Positions 17,396 through 26,944 of a stretch of 42,074 nucleotides of DNA are shown one piece after another; position 1 is the stretch's first letter; the number at the start of each line of letters is the position of its first letter. Source of the stretch: CAZEGI01 sp964512105 (GTDB lineage Archaea > Altiarchaeota > Altiarchaeia > IMC4 > CAZEGI01); contig CAZEGI010000007.1 in NCBI GenBank assembly GCA_964512105.1, forward strand, positions 1-42,074. Direction: 5' to 3'. A program made the translations under genes and the position numbers. The notes beneath the pieces were generated by a model that saw only the letters and a list, made by a program, of their open reading frames with translations, did not search any database and was not told the origin of the DNA.

Positions 17396-18268
17396 ATGAT
17401 TAAGAGCAGGGTTATTTTTTTCTTCTGTATTATTGGCTTGTGCTTAACGGGTGGAAGCACCCACCCTACAGGTTTGAGCATGTCATCCGGCTGGACTTCG
17501 GTTGAGACCAACATTACGAGGGGTGTTGCGTGGGGTGACGTGAATAACGACGGTTTTCTGGATCTCGCGGTTGCGAGCAAGGGCGGCGTAAGGATTTATT
17601 ATAACAACGACGGCAGTTTGAGCACTGTCGCGAACCTTAACCTCTCGCTTGGCGACGACTGCTACGGGGTAGTGTGGGGTGACGTGAACAACGACGGTTT
17701 TCTGGATCTCGCGGTTGCGAACAACGGGCAGAACCGGCTTTATTTGAACAGTAATGGCGCTTTGAATGCAACGGCCGCATGGAACAGTCTGGAGATTGAG
17801 AACAGCGATGGTGCCGCGTGGGGTGACATAAATAACGACGGTTATCTTGATTTGGTGGTTGCGAACAACGGAAAGCCGAATAGGATTTACTTTAACAACG
17901 GTGGAACATTGAGCAGTAGTGCGGGATGGAGTTCCGTTGAGGAGGATTATACATACGCCCTGGCTTTGGGTGATGTGGACAATGACGGTGACCTCGATTT
18001 GGTGGTTGCGAACAACGGACAACCGAAAAGGATTTACTATAACAATGGCAGCACGCTCGACAGGGCTGCGGGATGGAACAGTTCCGAGACGGATTACACG
18101 TACGGTGTTGCTCTCGGGGATCTTAATAACGACGGTTACCTGGATTTGGCGTTTGGTAATTATGACGGAAAGAAAAGGGTTTACTACAACAATGGCACTT
18201 CGATAAGCAGAGTTGCGGGATGGAACAGTTCCGAGACGGATTACACGTACGGTGTTGCTCTCGGGGAT
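17396..18268 (+). CDS. Giant FG-GAP surface protein, 5' part (runs into assembly gap)
   Basis: A signal peptide (MIKSRVIFFFCIIGLCLTGG, cleavage near GGS-THP) leads into FG-GAP/VCBS-like blades of about 48 residues, each with a Ca2+-type loop of the form GDVNNDGFLDL and a following VANNGQ...YYNN. Six loops are visible before the gap. Such blades build integrin-alpha-like propellers and bind Ca2+. The reading frame is broken only by the 100-N gap; the gene continues at 18369. The promoter TATA (AAAATAAATAATA, 17380-17392) is very close to the ATG at 17396. Confidence 0.85.
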
Positions 18269-18368
18269 NNNNNNNNNNNNNNNNNNNNNNNNNNNNNNNN
18301 NNNNNNNNNNNNNNNNNNNNNNNNNNNNNNNNNNNNNNNNNNNNNNNNNNNNNNNNNNNNNNNNNNNN
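18269..18368. other. Assembly gap of 100 N inside FG-GAP repeats
   Basis: Both edges of the gap carry the same 55 bases: 18214-18268 on the left is identical to 18369-18423 on the right, and also to 18067-18121. The contigs therefore end in one shared word, and the true sequence may contain fewer or many more blades. If the two edge copies are one copy, the reading frame joins cleanly. Confidence 0.95.
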
Positions 18369-21300
18369 TGCGGGATGGAACAGTTCCGAGACGGATTACA
18401 CGTACGGTGTTGCTCTCGGGGATGTGGATAACAACGGTTATCTGGATTTGGTGGCTGTGAACTACGGGCAGGCGAAGAGGATTTACTACAATAATGGCAG
18501 CACTGTGGGGACTGCTGCGGGCTGGAGCAGCAGCGAAACGGAGCAGAGTTACGGAGTTGCTTTAGGGGATTCTGATAATGACGGGGATTTGGACCTCGTG
18601 GTTGCGAACAACGGGCAGGATAGGGTCTACTACAACGACCAGAATGACGCAAATTATCTGAAGATACGTTTGGTTGGTTTAACGAGTAACAGGAACGCTG
18701 TCGGGGCAAAGGTCAGGGTTTATGACCAGGGCAGCAATCTGAGGTGTCACAGAGAAGTGAGAGCGGGTTCGGGTTACGGAAGCATGGATGCGCTGGATAT
18801 TTTGTGCGGGTTGAATTCCAGCAGGCTGTATTATGTGAATGTAACATTTCCATCGGGGGCAAGTTTTGTGTGTAGGATGGAATTTACCAACAGGACCATT
18901 ACGCTTTATGAGAACGGCACGGGATGCTCGCAGGTGGGCATAGATAGATTTACGGACGTCACTGCAGCTGCAGGGGTCGGGGATGCGTCGCCGGGGTCGG
19001 GGGTTGCGTTTGGGGATTACGATAACGATAGCGATTTGGATATTTACGTCGCGAACTACTTCTCTGCAAACGTCCTTTACAGGAATAACGGTGATGGGAC
19101 GTTCACTGATGTCGCATCGACTGCGGGGGTTGCGGATGCGTCCGGAAGCAGGGGCGCGGTGTTCGGAGATTATGACAATGACGACGATTTGGATATTTAC
19201 GTGTGCAACGAGGACGCGGATAAACTTTACAGGAATGATGGGGACGGAACTTTTATCGGTATAACTGCCTCTGCCGGCATCAATGATTCGTTAGATAGCA
19301 GGAGTGCCGCGTTTGGTGACTACAACAACGACGGCTATCTGGACATTTATGTTGCGAACAATGGCGCGAACAGACTTTACAGGAACACTGGCAATGGAAC
19401 ATTCACTGATGTCGCATCGACTGCGGGGGTTGCGGATGCGTCCGACAGCAGGAGTGTTGCGTTTGGGGATTACGACAATGATGGTGACCCGGATGTTTAC
19501 GTTGGAAACTACGGACAGGCGAACAAACTTTACAGGAACAACGGTGGTGGTACGTTCACTGATGTCGCATCAAGCGCGGGGGTTGCGGACACTTCAAACA
19601 CGCAGAGCGTCTCCTTTGGGGATTACAACAATGATGGTTATCTGGATATTTTCGTTGCGAATTATGGACAAAGAAACAAACTGTACATGAACAACAGGGA
19701 TGGGACGTTCACGGATGTGAGCAGTAGCATGAATCTCGATGTCACGAGATGGTCTATCGGCACAACGTTCAACGACTTTGACAACGACGGTTTTTTGGAT
19801 GTGTACGTGGGCAACTACAACCAGAACAACCAGCTATTTAAGAACTACAACACCACGTTTATGGACACGAGTTTTGCTTCCGGTCTTGACTACTCGGCAT
19901 CGAACGTCGGCGTTGCATCCGGGGATTACGACAACGACGGTGATTTGGACATCTACGTTGCAAGCTTGGGGACAAACAAACTTTACAGGAATGAAAAAAA
20001 CAACGCGAACTACCTGAAAATCCGTACGGCAGGCATTACCAGCAACAGGAACGCTATTGGAACGAAGGTCAGAGTTTACGACCAAAACGGCGGTTTGAGA
20101 TGTTACAGGGAGGTGAGCGCCGGTTCCGGCTATGGAAGCATGAATGCGCTGGATATTTTATGCGGACTGAATTACAGCCAGAGGTACGATGTCAATCTCA
20201 CGTTCCCGAACGGCACGAAGGTATCGTGTCCGGACGAATCAACGAACAAGACACTCACCATTTATGAAAACGGGGCGGGTTGCACGGCATCCAACATCAT
20301 TCCGAATGTCACGGACATACGCATCAGCCCGAACCCTGCGTTAAGGAATGCGATTGTGGAGATCTCGGCAACGGTTGTTGACAACAACATCAACACGGTG
20401 TTTGCGAACGTTGTGCAACCCAACGGCACAAACTCTTCGATTGTGTTGAACTATAGCGGCAATGATAGGTATGCAGGCCGTTACAATGACACCTCCGAGG
20501 TGGGTACTTACATCGTCCAGATAATCGCCAGAGACGATAACGGCAATGTGAACGATTCCGTGGTGGGGCTGTTTAGCATAGTGAGACCTCCGAGGACTAC
20601 AATTCCGACGACCGTTGCAACAACAATACCGACGACCGTTACGACGATAGAGATTACAACCACTCTGACCAGCACAACGAGCACAACATCCACAACCTCG
20701 TCCACGACAACCACGATACTTGAAACCTGTACGGACGGAATCCAGAACCAGAATGAAACCGGGGTGGATTGCGGTGGGCCGTGCCCGGCATGCGGAACAT
20801 GCGATGACGGGGTCCAGAACCAGGGTGAAACGGGAGTGGATTGCGGTGGGCCGTGTATGCCTTGTCCGACGTGTGATGACGGCATAAAGAATCAGGATGA
20901 GGAGGGAGTGGATTGCGGTGGGCCTTGTCCGCCATGCAGCTGCTTTGATGGCGCGATGAATGGCGATGAAACAGGAATTGACTGCGGTGGTTCTTGCATC
21001 CCCTGCCACTGCAAAAATGGCATAAAGGATGAGGATGAAGATGACGTGGACTGCGGCGGTTCCTGTGAATCGTGCCCGACGTGCGATGACGGGATAAAAA
21101 ACCAGGGCGAGGAAGGGGTGGATTGCGGAGGGCCGTGCCCGGCCTGCAAAACAGATTCGTCAGGAGTCAAGAGAATGCCGACATGTTTTGACGGAATAAA
21201 GAATCACGGCGAATACGGCGTGGATTGCGGAGGACCGTGTATGCCGTGCGGAAATTGCAGCGATGGAGTTAAGAATCAAAACGAGGCAGGAGTGGATTGC

Positions 21301-22230
21301 GGCGGTCCGTGTCCGCCCTGTGCAAGTTGTAAGGATGGTATAAAAAATCAGGGTGAAGAAGGAGTTGATTGCGGCGGTCCGTGTCCGCCCTGTGCAAGTT
21401 GTAAGGATGGTATAAAAAATCAGGGTGAAGAAGGAGTTGATTGCGGCGGTCTATGTTTACCGTGTCACTGCTTTAATGGTATTTTGGACGAGGATGAACT
21501 TGGGATGGATTGCGGAGGATTATGCAATCCGTGCTTGACAACCACGCTGTTTCCGAGGATGGATATTGATGCTCCCGCGGAGGTCGTCATTAACAGGACC
21601 GTGACCATACATGTGGTTGACGAACACGGGGCCGGAGTGGAAGCCAACGTTTTGATAGTTACTCCGAACGGTTCGATGCTTGAGTTCGTTACGGATAAAG
21701 ACGGTTATTTGAGAATAAACGGAACGCTCTTAGGAGAATGGAAGATAAGCGCCGCGAAAGTGGACTTTGAACCCGCTTCGGCCAGGATGATGGTCGTCGA
21801 ATCCGTATTCCCGAGGATAATACGGACAACCTCCTACCTCATGCCTTTTGTTTTGGTTGTTGTTGGGACGGTATACGCCAGAAGGAGGAGGACGAAGATT
21901 GTTATGGACGAAGCGACCCTGCGCAGCTTGATGAACAGTGACAGGCTCGAGAAGTACGGGAGGGTGTACACCACGCCGGAGATATTCAACAAATTCCCTG
22001 CATCTGCGGCAGAGGGGATAATGAGGGCGGTCAGGTTGAGTGACGATGAGCTTATGAAGGCCGAGGACCTTGCATCCGAGCATGGAATCGGATTGGAAGA
22101 GGCAAAGTTGTTTGTACTGTGCGAGAAAATAAAGGCAAAGAGGTTTATTGTCGGTATGGAGTTACCCGACGAACTATCGAAAGAGTTCAGGGGAACGAAG
22201 ATTGCGAGTTTCGATGAAGAACAACTGTGA
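18369..22230 (+). CDS. Giant FG-GAP/UnbV surface adhesin with Cys-rich stalk and cytosolic tail, 3' part
   Basis: About 1286 residues after the gap. In order: two more FG-GAP blades; an ASPIC/UnbV domain (18651-18930, NYLKIRLVGLTSNRNAVG); seven blades of the FTDVASTAGVADAS...YDNDGDLDIYVAN type (18950-19990); a second UnbV domain (20000-20270); an Ig-like domain (20310-20580); a Thr stalk; eleven Cys repeats (20728-21537); a small carboxypeptidase-regulatory-like beta domain (21550-21800); a transmembrane helix (about 21825-21870) followed by RRRR; and a cytosolic tail of about 110 residues. The tail has IVMDEATL, GLEEAKLFVL and FIVG, a PIN-like arrangement that is only tentative. It probably anchors a Ca2+-dependent adhesin in the membrane. 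The next gene starts 10 bp downstream. Confidence 0.85.
20728..21537 (+). repeat. Eleven tandem Cys-rich protein repeats
   Basis: Eleven in-frame units of about 24 residues follow the pattern CxDGI-KNQGE-GVDCGGPC-PPC, with six cysteines or four plus variants. Units 8-10 are almost identical in DNA: 21301-21372 and 21373-21444 form a 72-bp direct duplication. A single unit of the same type occurs in the surface protein at 38100-39383. The spacing of cysteines and acidic residues suggests a disulfide- or metal-stabilised rod. Confidence 0.85.
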
Positions 22231-22240
22231 GGTGATGAAC

Positions 22241-22903
22241 ATGAGTTTTGGCATTATACCATTTCTGGGGAGGAGCAAGGAGCGCGAAACGATAGAACTG
22301 CTTAAAGGGCACGTGGATATCGTGTGCAAGAGCGTTGACGAACTCAGCGGCATTTTCTCAGATTTGGAGAAGGGAGATTACACGGATTTGGAGGAAAAGC
22401 GAAATCGCGTGAGTAATCTTGAGGCGGACGCAGACAGAAAGAGGAGGGAAATCGAGGAGAGCCTTTACAAAGGGGCTTTTCTGCCCGTGAGCAGGAGCCA
22501 GATATTCAACTTTGCAGAGAACGTGGACAGGATTGCAGGCATTGCGGAGGACCTGGCGAAGGGGAGCGTTTTCTTAGAAGGAAAAAACGTCCCACGCGAA
22601 CTTCTAAGTTTGCTGCAGGAGCAGTTGGGCAAAACCATAAGGTGCGTTGACCTGCTGAAGGAGTGCATGGAAAACATTGACGATACGGAAAACCTGAGAA
22701 AGCTCATTGCAGACATACGGATGAAGGAGCACGAGCTGGACGACTACAGCGACAGGTCGCTGCATGCACTTTACGATTGCGAATGCGACGCAAAAACGCT
22801 GCTTATACTATCGCAGCTGATCCGGCTGCTCAGCAATATCCCGAACCAGGCAGAGGATGCCTCTGATGTTTTATCGCTGATAATGCTGCAGCACCACCCA
22901 TAG
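22241..22903 (+). CDS. PhoU-like (DUF47) phosphate transport regulator
   Basis: 220 residues, all helical, matching the DUF47 family (PhoU-like): FGIIPFLGRSKERETIELL at the start, then EKRNRVSNLEADADRKRREIEESL and DRIAGIAEDLAKG. DUF47 proteins are usually encoded with PiT phosphate transporters, and the PiT gene follows by one base. The start is ATG 22241: GAGGTGAT at 22228-22235 gives correct spacing, while the ATG at 22235 is too close. It probably modulates transporter activity at the inner face of the membrane. Confidence 0.9.
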   Translation: MSFGIIPFLGRSKERETIELLKGHVDIVCKSVDELSGIFSDLEKGDYTDLEEKRNRVSNLEADADRKRREIEESLYKGAFLPVSRSQIFNFAENVDRIAGIAEDLAKGSVFLEGKNVPRELLSLLQEQLGKTIRCVDLLKECMENIDDTENLRKLIADIRMKEHELDDYSDRSLHALYDCECDAKTLLILSQLIRLLSNIPNQAEDASDVLSLIMLQHHP

Positions 22904-22904
22904 G

Positions 22905-23900
22905 ATGGATTTGCTTTCTGTGTTGGTAGTTCTTGCCTCACTGTTCGTGGGCTGGAACCTTGGCGCGAACGATGCGGCGAACGCCATCGGGGCACTCGTT
23001 GGTTCCGGAACGATGAGGTTCCGGAGGGCGGTGGCCGTATTCATGATTTTTGCGATACTTGGGGCTGTGATTCAGGGCGGGAACATCATAAAAACAACTG
23101 CTTCTGAAATCCTACCACAACCAGAAATTGAAAACAACAAAAAAATCGCGCTTGCAACGCTGCTTGGCGCGGGAATATTCGTGTTTATTCTGACGCTTTT
23201 CGGAATACCCGTGTCCATGACGCAGGCGATTGTTGGCGGAATTGTTGGTTCGGGTGTTGCTGTCGGCCTGCAGAACCAGATAGATTTCGCGCTGGTTTTG
23301 AGGATTGCTGCAAGCTGGATACTCACGTTTTTAGGTTCGATGGCGCTGGCGTTTTTTACATACGTCCTGGTCCTTGCGCCGATTTCAAGAAGGATGAACG
23401 TCATAACGTTCAACACCATATTCAGGATTCTTGGCATAGTGGTGGCGGTGTTCCTTGCATATGACCTCGGTGCAAACAGTCTGGCGAACGCCATAGGCCC
23501 GATACTCGGCGCAAAGGTTCTTGACGGTTTTTTCGGGGATTTTCTGACCGCACAGATTGCCGCATCGCTCCTTGTTGGAATCGCTCTCGGTCTGGGCGCG
23601 ATAACATTTGGGGGAGGGGTCGTTGATACGCTTGGTAAAAAAATAACCACGCTCGGTCCTGTCACCGCATTCACGGCGCAGTTTGCGGCCGCTCTTGGCG
23701 TTTACGTGTTCGTAGTAATTGGTATACCGGTTTCAACGACACAGGCGATTGTAGGCGGAGTTGTGGGCGTGGGTCTCACCAAGAGTACAAAAACCGTGGA
23801 CACCGGCACGCTGGGCCAGATACTCATTGGCTGGATTATGACACCAGTCGCGTCCGCGTTTTTGGCTCTCGGAATATATAAGTTGATACTAATAGTATAA
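22905..23900 (+). CDS. pit: PiT family inorganic phosphate transporter
   Basis: 331 residues with about ten membrane helices and the internal duplication of the PHO4/PiT family: GANDAANAIGALVGSG (about 20-35) is mirrored by GANSLANAIGPILG (about 190-203), and PVSMTQAIVGG by PVSTTQAIVGG. PiT proteins import metal-phosphate or phosphate with cations. It is translationally linked to the DUF47 gene (one base between stop and ATG) and is followed after four bases by the propeller-TPR gene. Confidence 0.93.
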   Translation: MDLLSVLVVLASLFVGWNLGANDAANAIGALVGSGTMRFRRAVAVFMIFAILGAVIQGGNIIKTTASEILPQPEIENNKKIALATLLGAGIFVFILTLFGIPVSMTQAIVGGIVGSGVAVGLQNQIDFALVLRIAASWILTFLGSMALAFFTYVLVLAPISRRMNVITFNTIFRILGIVVAVFLAYDLGANSLANAIGPILGAKVLDGFFGDFLTAQIAASLLVGIALGLGAITFGGGVVDTLGKKITTLGPVTAFTAQFAAALGVYVFVVIGIPVSTTQAIVGGVVGVGLTKSTKTVDTGTLGQILIGWIMTPVASAFLALGIYKLILIV

Positions 23901-23904
23901 CAGC

Positions 23905-25941
23905 ATGAAACGGTTGATCCTGCTGGCTTTGGTGCTACTGGCCAGTTGTGCGTGCGCGGAGGATTATCTTAACCTCGAGCACAAATACGAGACGCGGGCG
24001 CCCGTTGAATCCCTGATTCTCGCGGATGTTAACGGTGACAACACGGCTGAGATAATCGCAAACACGCCGCAGGAGGGGCACGTCTATGCGATTTCAGGTA
24101 ACGGTTCGTTGATTTGGAGATACGGCGTTGGCGGCGGGATAATGCTTTCAGGGTATATTTTTGATGTCTACGCAGCTGACCTTGAAAATGACGGTTCAAC
24201 AGAGACGCTTGTGGGGGCATGGAATCAGGTTTACGTTGTTGGTACAAACGGAAAGACGAAGTGGTCCAATTTTGTCGGCTCGAACAACAGGGTCATGGTC
24301 GTTTATGCCGCGGATTTGAACAACGATACGAAAAAAGAGGTTATAGCGGGTACAGAGTACACGTGCAACAAGAACACGCTGCACGTTCTAAGCAGCGATG
24401 GCGGAAATTTCTGGAGACCGTATTCGACCAGTTATGATTACCCCTCGGCTGTCCACGTGGCAGACATAGATGCGGATGGGAATATGGAGGTGATCGTCGG
24501 TTATGTACATATGAGCATAAACTCGATTGCGAAGAGCTGCGAAGCGGTACCAGGTGCGCCGAGCAAGATTTACGTTTTTAACAAGGATGGTGTGGTTAAG
24601 TGGACGCACGAAACCGGCGGTGGGGTTTCATTCATAAGGACTTCTGACATTGACGACGACGGGCAGCTGGAGATTCTTGCCGGATGTTACGGGCATCTTT
24701 ACGCTCTTGATTCTGCGGGAAATCAGGAGTGGGGGTATGCGACCAGCGGCGAGATACATGATGTGAAGGTAGTTGATCTGGACAACGACAAAAAAAAGGA
24801 CATACTCATAGCGTCGGATAGGACCTATGCGATAGAAAATTCCGGAAAGCCAAAATGGAACGTAAAAACCGGAAGGTCGTATGGTGTTCATGCCATGGAT
24901 CTGGACAACGATTCGAAGCTGGAGGTGATTTCGGGCGCTTCGAAGATCAGTGTTTTGGATTACAAGGGGAAACTGCTGTGGGAGTCGAAACAGAACGACA
25001 GCGTCAGGAGCATTGCTGCGGGAGATATTGACAAGGACGGATACATGGACGTGGTCGTCGGCACGGCAGGTGAAGAGGTAAGGATTTTCACCACGAAGAT
25101 GTACGTAATGCTGAAAACAGCGGACAGATATTACCAGGATGCCGAATGGGCTTACGAGAACAACGAGTTCGAAACAGCGGTAAATTATTCCCAGATTGCG
25201 AGGACACTCTATCGTGCGGTATCCAACAGTGACGGCGCGTCCGAGAGCACCAAGCTGATAGATAAAGTTGGGAAACGCATCGAGGCCGACGAGTATTATG
25301 CCGAAGCCGAGAGGTATTACAAAGTCGGGGATTACGCAAACGCGACCGAGTACGGAAAAAAAGCCGAAAAAATCTACAATGACATAGATGATGACAAACT
25401 TGCGGACGATGCGAACTTTATCGTAGAGGCCGCGAAACTGCGACCGCAGGGCGATGCGGATTACAAACTGGCCGAACGGTTGTACGAAAGCGGAGAGTAC
25501 TGGAACGCGAGCAGCCATGCAAAAAAAGCAAGGGACGCTTATTCCGGGGCGGACGATGAAAATGCGACCGCGCTAGCGGATTCCCTGATTTTGAGGATAA
25601 ACGGGAAGTTGGGCGACATGCTGAACAAGAGCATAACCGCGGACGAGTATTACAACAAATCGCAGGGTTTGTTTGCGGCCGGGGACTTGGACAAGGCGCT
25701 TGAGTATGCGGAAAATGCTGAAAAGATTTATTCCGAAGTGAAGAACGATGAGGCGTTGTTCAAAACGCAGTTCCTGATACTCCAGATAAAGGACAGGGCG
25801 AGCGGAAAAGGCACGATTGTTTTGGAGTTCTTGATTGTTGCGTTGGTCGTGGGGATAACAGCATACACGCAGAGGGACAAAATCAGGGAAAAGTTGAAAA
25901 ACAGGGAGGAACGTCCCAAAGGACGTTCCGGTTTGTTATAA
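23905..25941 (+). CDS. Exported FG-GAP/PQQ-like propeller protein with TPR-like repeats and C-terminal anchor
   Basis: 678 residues. The N-terminus MKRLILLALVLLASCACA has both a lipobox-like LASC (C15) and a signal-peptidase-like ACA-ED site. Residues 20-395 hold seven or so blades with acidic loops such as DVNGDNTAEI, DIDADGNMEV and DIDKDGYMDV. Residues about 400-630 contain four helical-hairpin repeats of the YY-AE-Y--GDY-NA--Y--KAEKIY type (TPR-like). A membrane helix (about 637-657) and a basic tail follow. It is four bases from the PiT gene and probably in its operon; a role tied to phosphate or just shared transcription cannot be decided. The last 11 codons form half of a perfect hairpin (see 25908-26109). 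Confidence 0.82.
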   Translation: MKRLILLALVLLASCACAEDYLNLEHKYETRAPVESLILADVNGDNTAEIIANTPQEGHVYAISGNGSLIWRYGVGGGIMLSGYIFDVYAADLENDGSTETLVGAWNQVYVVGTNGKTKWSNFVGSNNRVMVVYAADLNNDTKKEVIAGTEYTCNKNTLHVLSSDGGNFWRPYSTSYDYPSAVHVADIDADGNMEVIVGYVHMSINSIAKSCEAVPGAPSKIYVFNKDGVVKWTHETGGGVSFIRTSDIDDDGQLEILAGCYGHLYALDSAGNQEWGYATSGEIHDVKVVDLDNDKKKDILIASDRTYAIENSGKPKWNVKTGRSYGVHAMDLDNDSKLEVISGASKISVLDYKGKLLWESKQNDSVRSIAAGDIDKDGYMDVVVGTAGEEVRIFTTKMYVMLKTADRYYQDAEWAYENNEFETAVNYSQIARTLYRAVSNSDGASESTKLIDKVGKRIEADEYYAEAERYYKVGDYANATEYGKKAEKIYNDIDDDKLADDANFIVEAAKLRPQGDADYKLAERLYESGEYWNASSHAKKARDAYSGADDENATALADSLILRINGKLGDMLNKSITADEYYNKSQGLFAAGDLDKALEYAENAEKIYSEVKNDEALFKTQFLILQIKDRASGKGTIVLEFLIVALVVGITAYTQRDKIREKLKNREERPKGRSGLL

Positions 25942-26109
25942 AAAACTGGTTGCTAAAGCCACCAGTTTTTATACAACAGACTGCAAAGCACAACAGACAC
26001 TTTTGTGTCTGTGTGCACAGACAGCTCCGCTGTCTGTTGCAGTCTGTGTACACAAACTCTTCGGAGTTTGTTGTACACAAAATCTGTTCCTTAAAAGGAA
26101 CAGATTTTG
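25908..26109. ncRNA. Array of perfect hairpins with a three-way junction
   Basis: Five structures follow each other with almost no unpaired bases. H1: GGAACGTCC 25908-25916 with 25921-25929, 9 bp. H2: AAAAACTGGT 25941-25950 with 25961-25970, 10 bp. H3: closing stem ACAGACTGCA 25976-25985 with 26038-26047 (extended by 3 bp past a bulged A), enclosing arm a (ACAGACAC 25993-26000 with 26005-26012, extended by GCAC/GTGC) and arm b (ACAGACAGC 26017-26025 with 26029-26037) directly abutting. H4: ACAAACTC 26052-26059 with 26064-26071 around a TTCG loop. H5: 26078-26092 with 26095-26109, 15 complementary positions. The array fills the space between convergent genes. Whether it is a transcribed RNA, a bidirectional terminator or a DNA repeat is open. 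Confidence 0.55.
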
Positions 26110-26121
26110 ATTGTTTAGATA

Positions 26122-26436
26122 TTAGAATTGTTCGCCTTCCCCCTCTTCGGGAGTTTCTTCAGAACCCACGGATTCCGCTTGTGTTTCTTCCGTTGGGGTT
26201 GATTCACCAGCAGCTAAGATGCTTAACTTTTCCGTAAGGTCGCTGACCAGTTTGGGGTCGTCTGGAAAACCGATTCCGCGCTGGTACCTTTTTTCGCCCT
26301 CGGGTGTGTAGTATCCCTTCGATATGTTCAGAAAAACAGTCCCATCGGGCAACACCTTCTTCTTGGCTATTTCCAAAAACTTGTTTCTTCCATAATCAAC
26401 GTATTCCGTCTGAATTGTCTCGTATTCCATATCCAT
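26122..26436 (-). CDS. Small acidic-tailed protein, PC4-like possibility
   Basis: 104 residues. The first 70 (KFLEIAKKKVLPDGTVFLN, then ISKGYYTPEGEKRYQRG and a helix) suggest a small beta-sheet plus helix fold similar to PC4/p15-type single-strand nucleic-acid-binding proteins, but this is a weak resemblance. The last 30 residues are a disordered Glu/Thr/Ser tail. Start choice: GTG 26439, ATG 26436 and ATG 26430 are all possible; 26436 follows AGGACGTG by a usable distance. It converges on the hairpin array and is transcribed away from the pilin gene at 26489. Confidence 0.6.
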   Translation of the reverse strand: MDMEYETIQTEYVDYGRNKFLEIAKKKVLPDGTVFLNISKGYYTPEGEKRYQRGIGFPDDPKLVSDLTEKLSILAAGESTPTEETQAESVGSEETPEEGEGEQF

Positions 26437-26488
26437 CACGTCCTTTTGGTTTTAATTAGGTAATAGTAATAGAATAATCCCTATAAAA

Positions 26489-26944
26489 ATGAGCAAATCA
26501 CCAAGTTCCGGACAGGCATCGTTGGAATACATGATAATGCTGGCCATGTCGCTGGCGATTTTCTCTGCGATACTGTACGTGATAAGCACGCTGATTTCCG
26601 GCTCCGGCGCACAGGTCGGGATAAACTCCGCATACCTCGCAGTGAGCAGAATCAAGGAGGCTGCGGACATGGTTTACGTGCACGGGCATCCGTCAAAGGT
26701 GCAGATAAACGTTTACGTACCGCAGAACATCGAGGATGTCACGGTAAGCGGGAATCTGGTAAACCTCAGGGTGGCCATGGGCAGTGCGTTTACCGACGTT
26801 TATTCTGTCACGCGCGGCAACATTACCGGCAACTTCACCCTGCTCTGTCAGCCCCTGTGCAGGGAGGGCTACTACGTCCTGAGCGTGTCGTCCACGGATC
26901 CGGGCGGGCCGAAAGCAGGAATCATCGAGATATCAGATACCTAA
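26489..26944 (+). CDS. Class III signal peptide pilin
   Basis: 151 residues. SGQASLEYMIMLAMSLAIF is a textbook archaeal class III signal peptide (cleavage before Gln, Glu at +5, hydrophobic helix after). The remainder is a small beta-rich domain with two sequons (NIT, NFT), a Cys pair (CQPLC, about 125-129) and a C-terminal strand. It stands alone, 16 kb from the large pilin operon, and overlaps the convergent unknown gene by 4 bp at the 3' end. It could be the major pilin for the VWA-tipped structure, which is inference. Confidence 0.85.
   Translation: MSKSPSSGQASLEYMIMLAMSLAIFSAILYVISTLISGSGAQVGINSAYLAVSRIKEAADMVYVHGHPSKVQINVYVPQNIEDVTVSGNLVNLRVAMGSAFTDVYSVTRGNITGNFTLLCQPLCREGYYVLSVSSTDPGGPKAGIIEISDT

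Noticed and set aside
17483..18709. 408-codon minus-strand frame through the gap
   Set aside because: It is the antisense of FG-GAP repeats and reads through unknown bases.
20728..21537. CRISPR array
   Set aside because: The repeats are in frame, encode Cys-rich protein units and have no unique spacers between constant repeats.
26017..26047. Simple intrinsic terminator only
   Set aside because: A single stem would suffice for termination; several consecutive perfect stems and a three-way junction are not explained by it, although termination may be a side effect.
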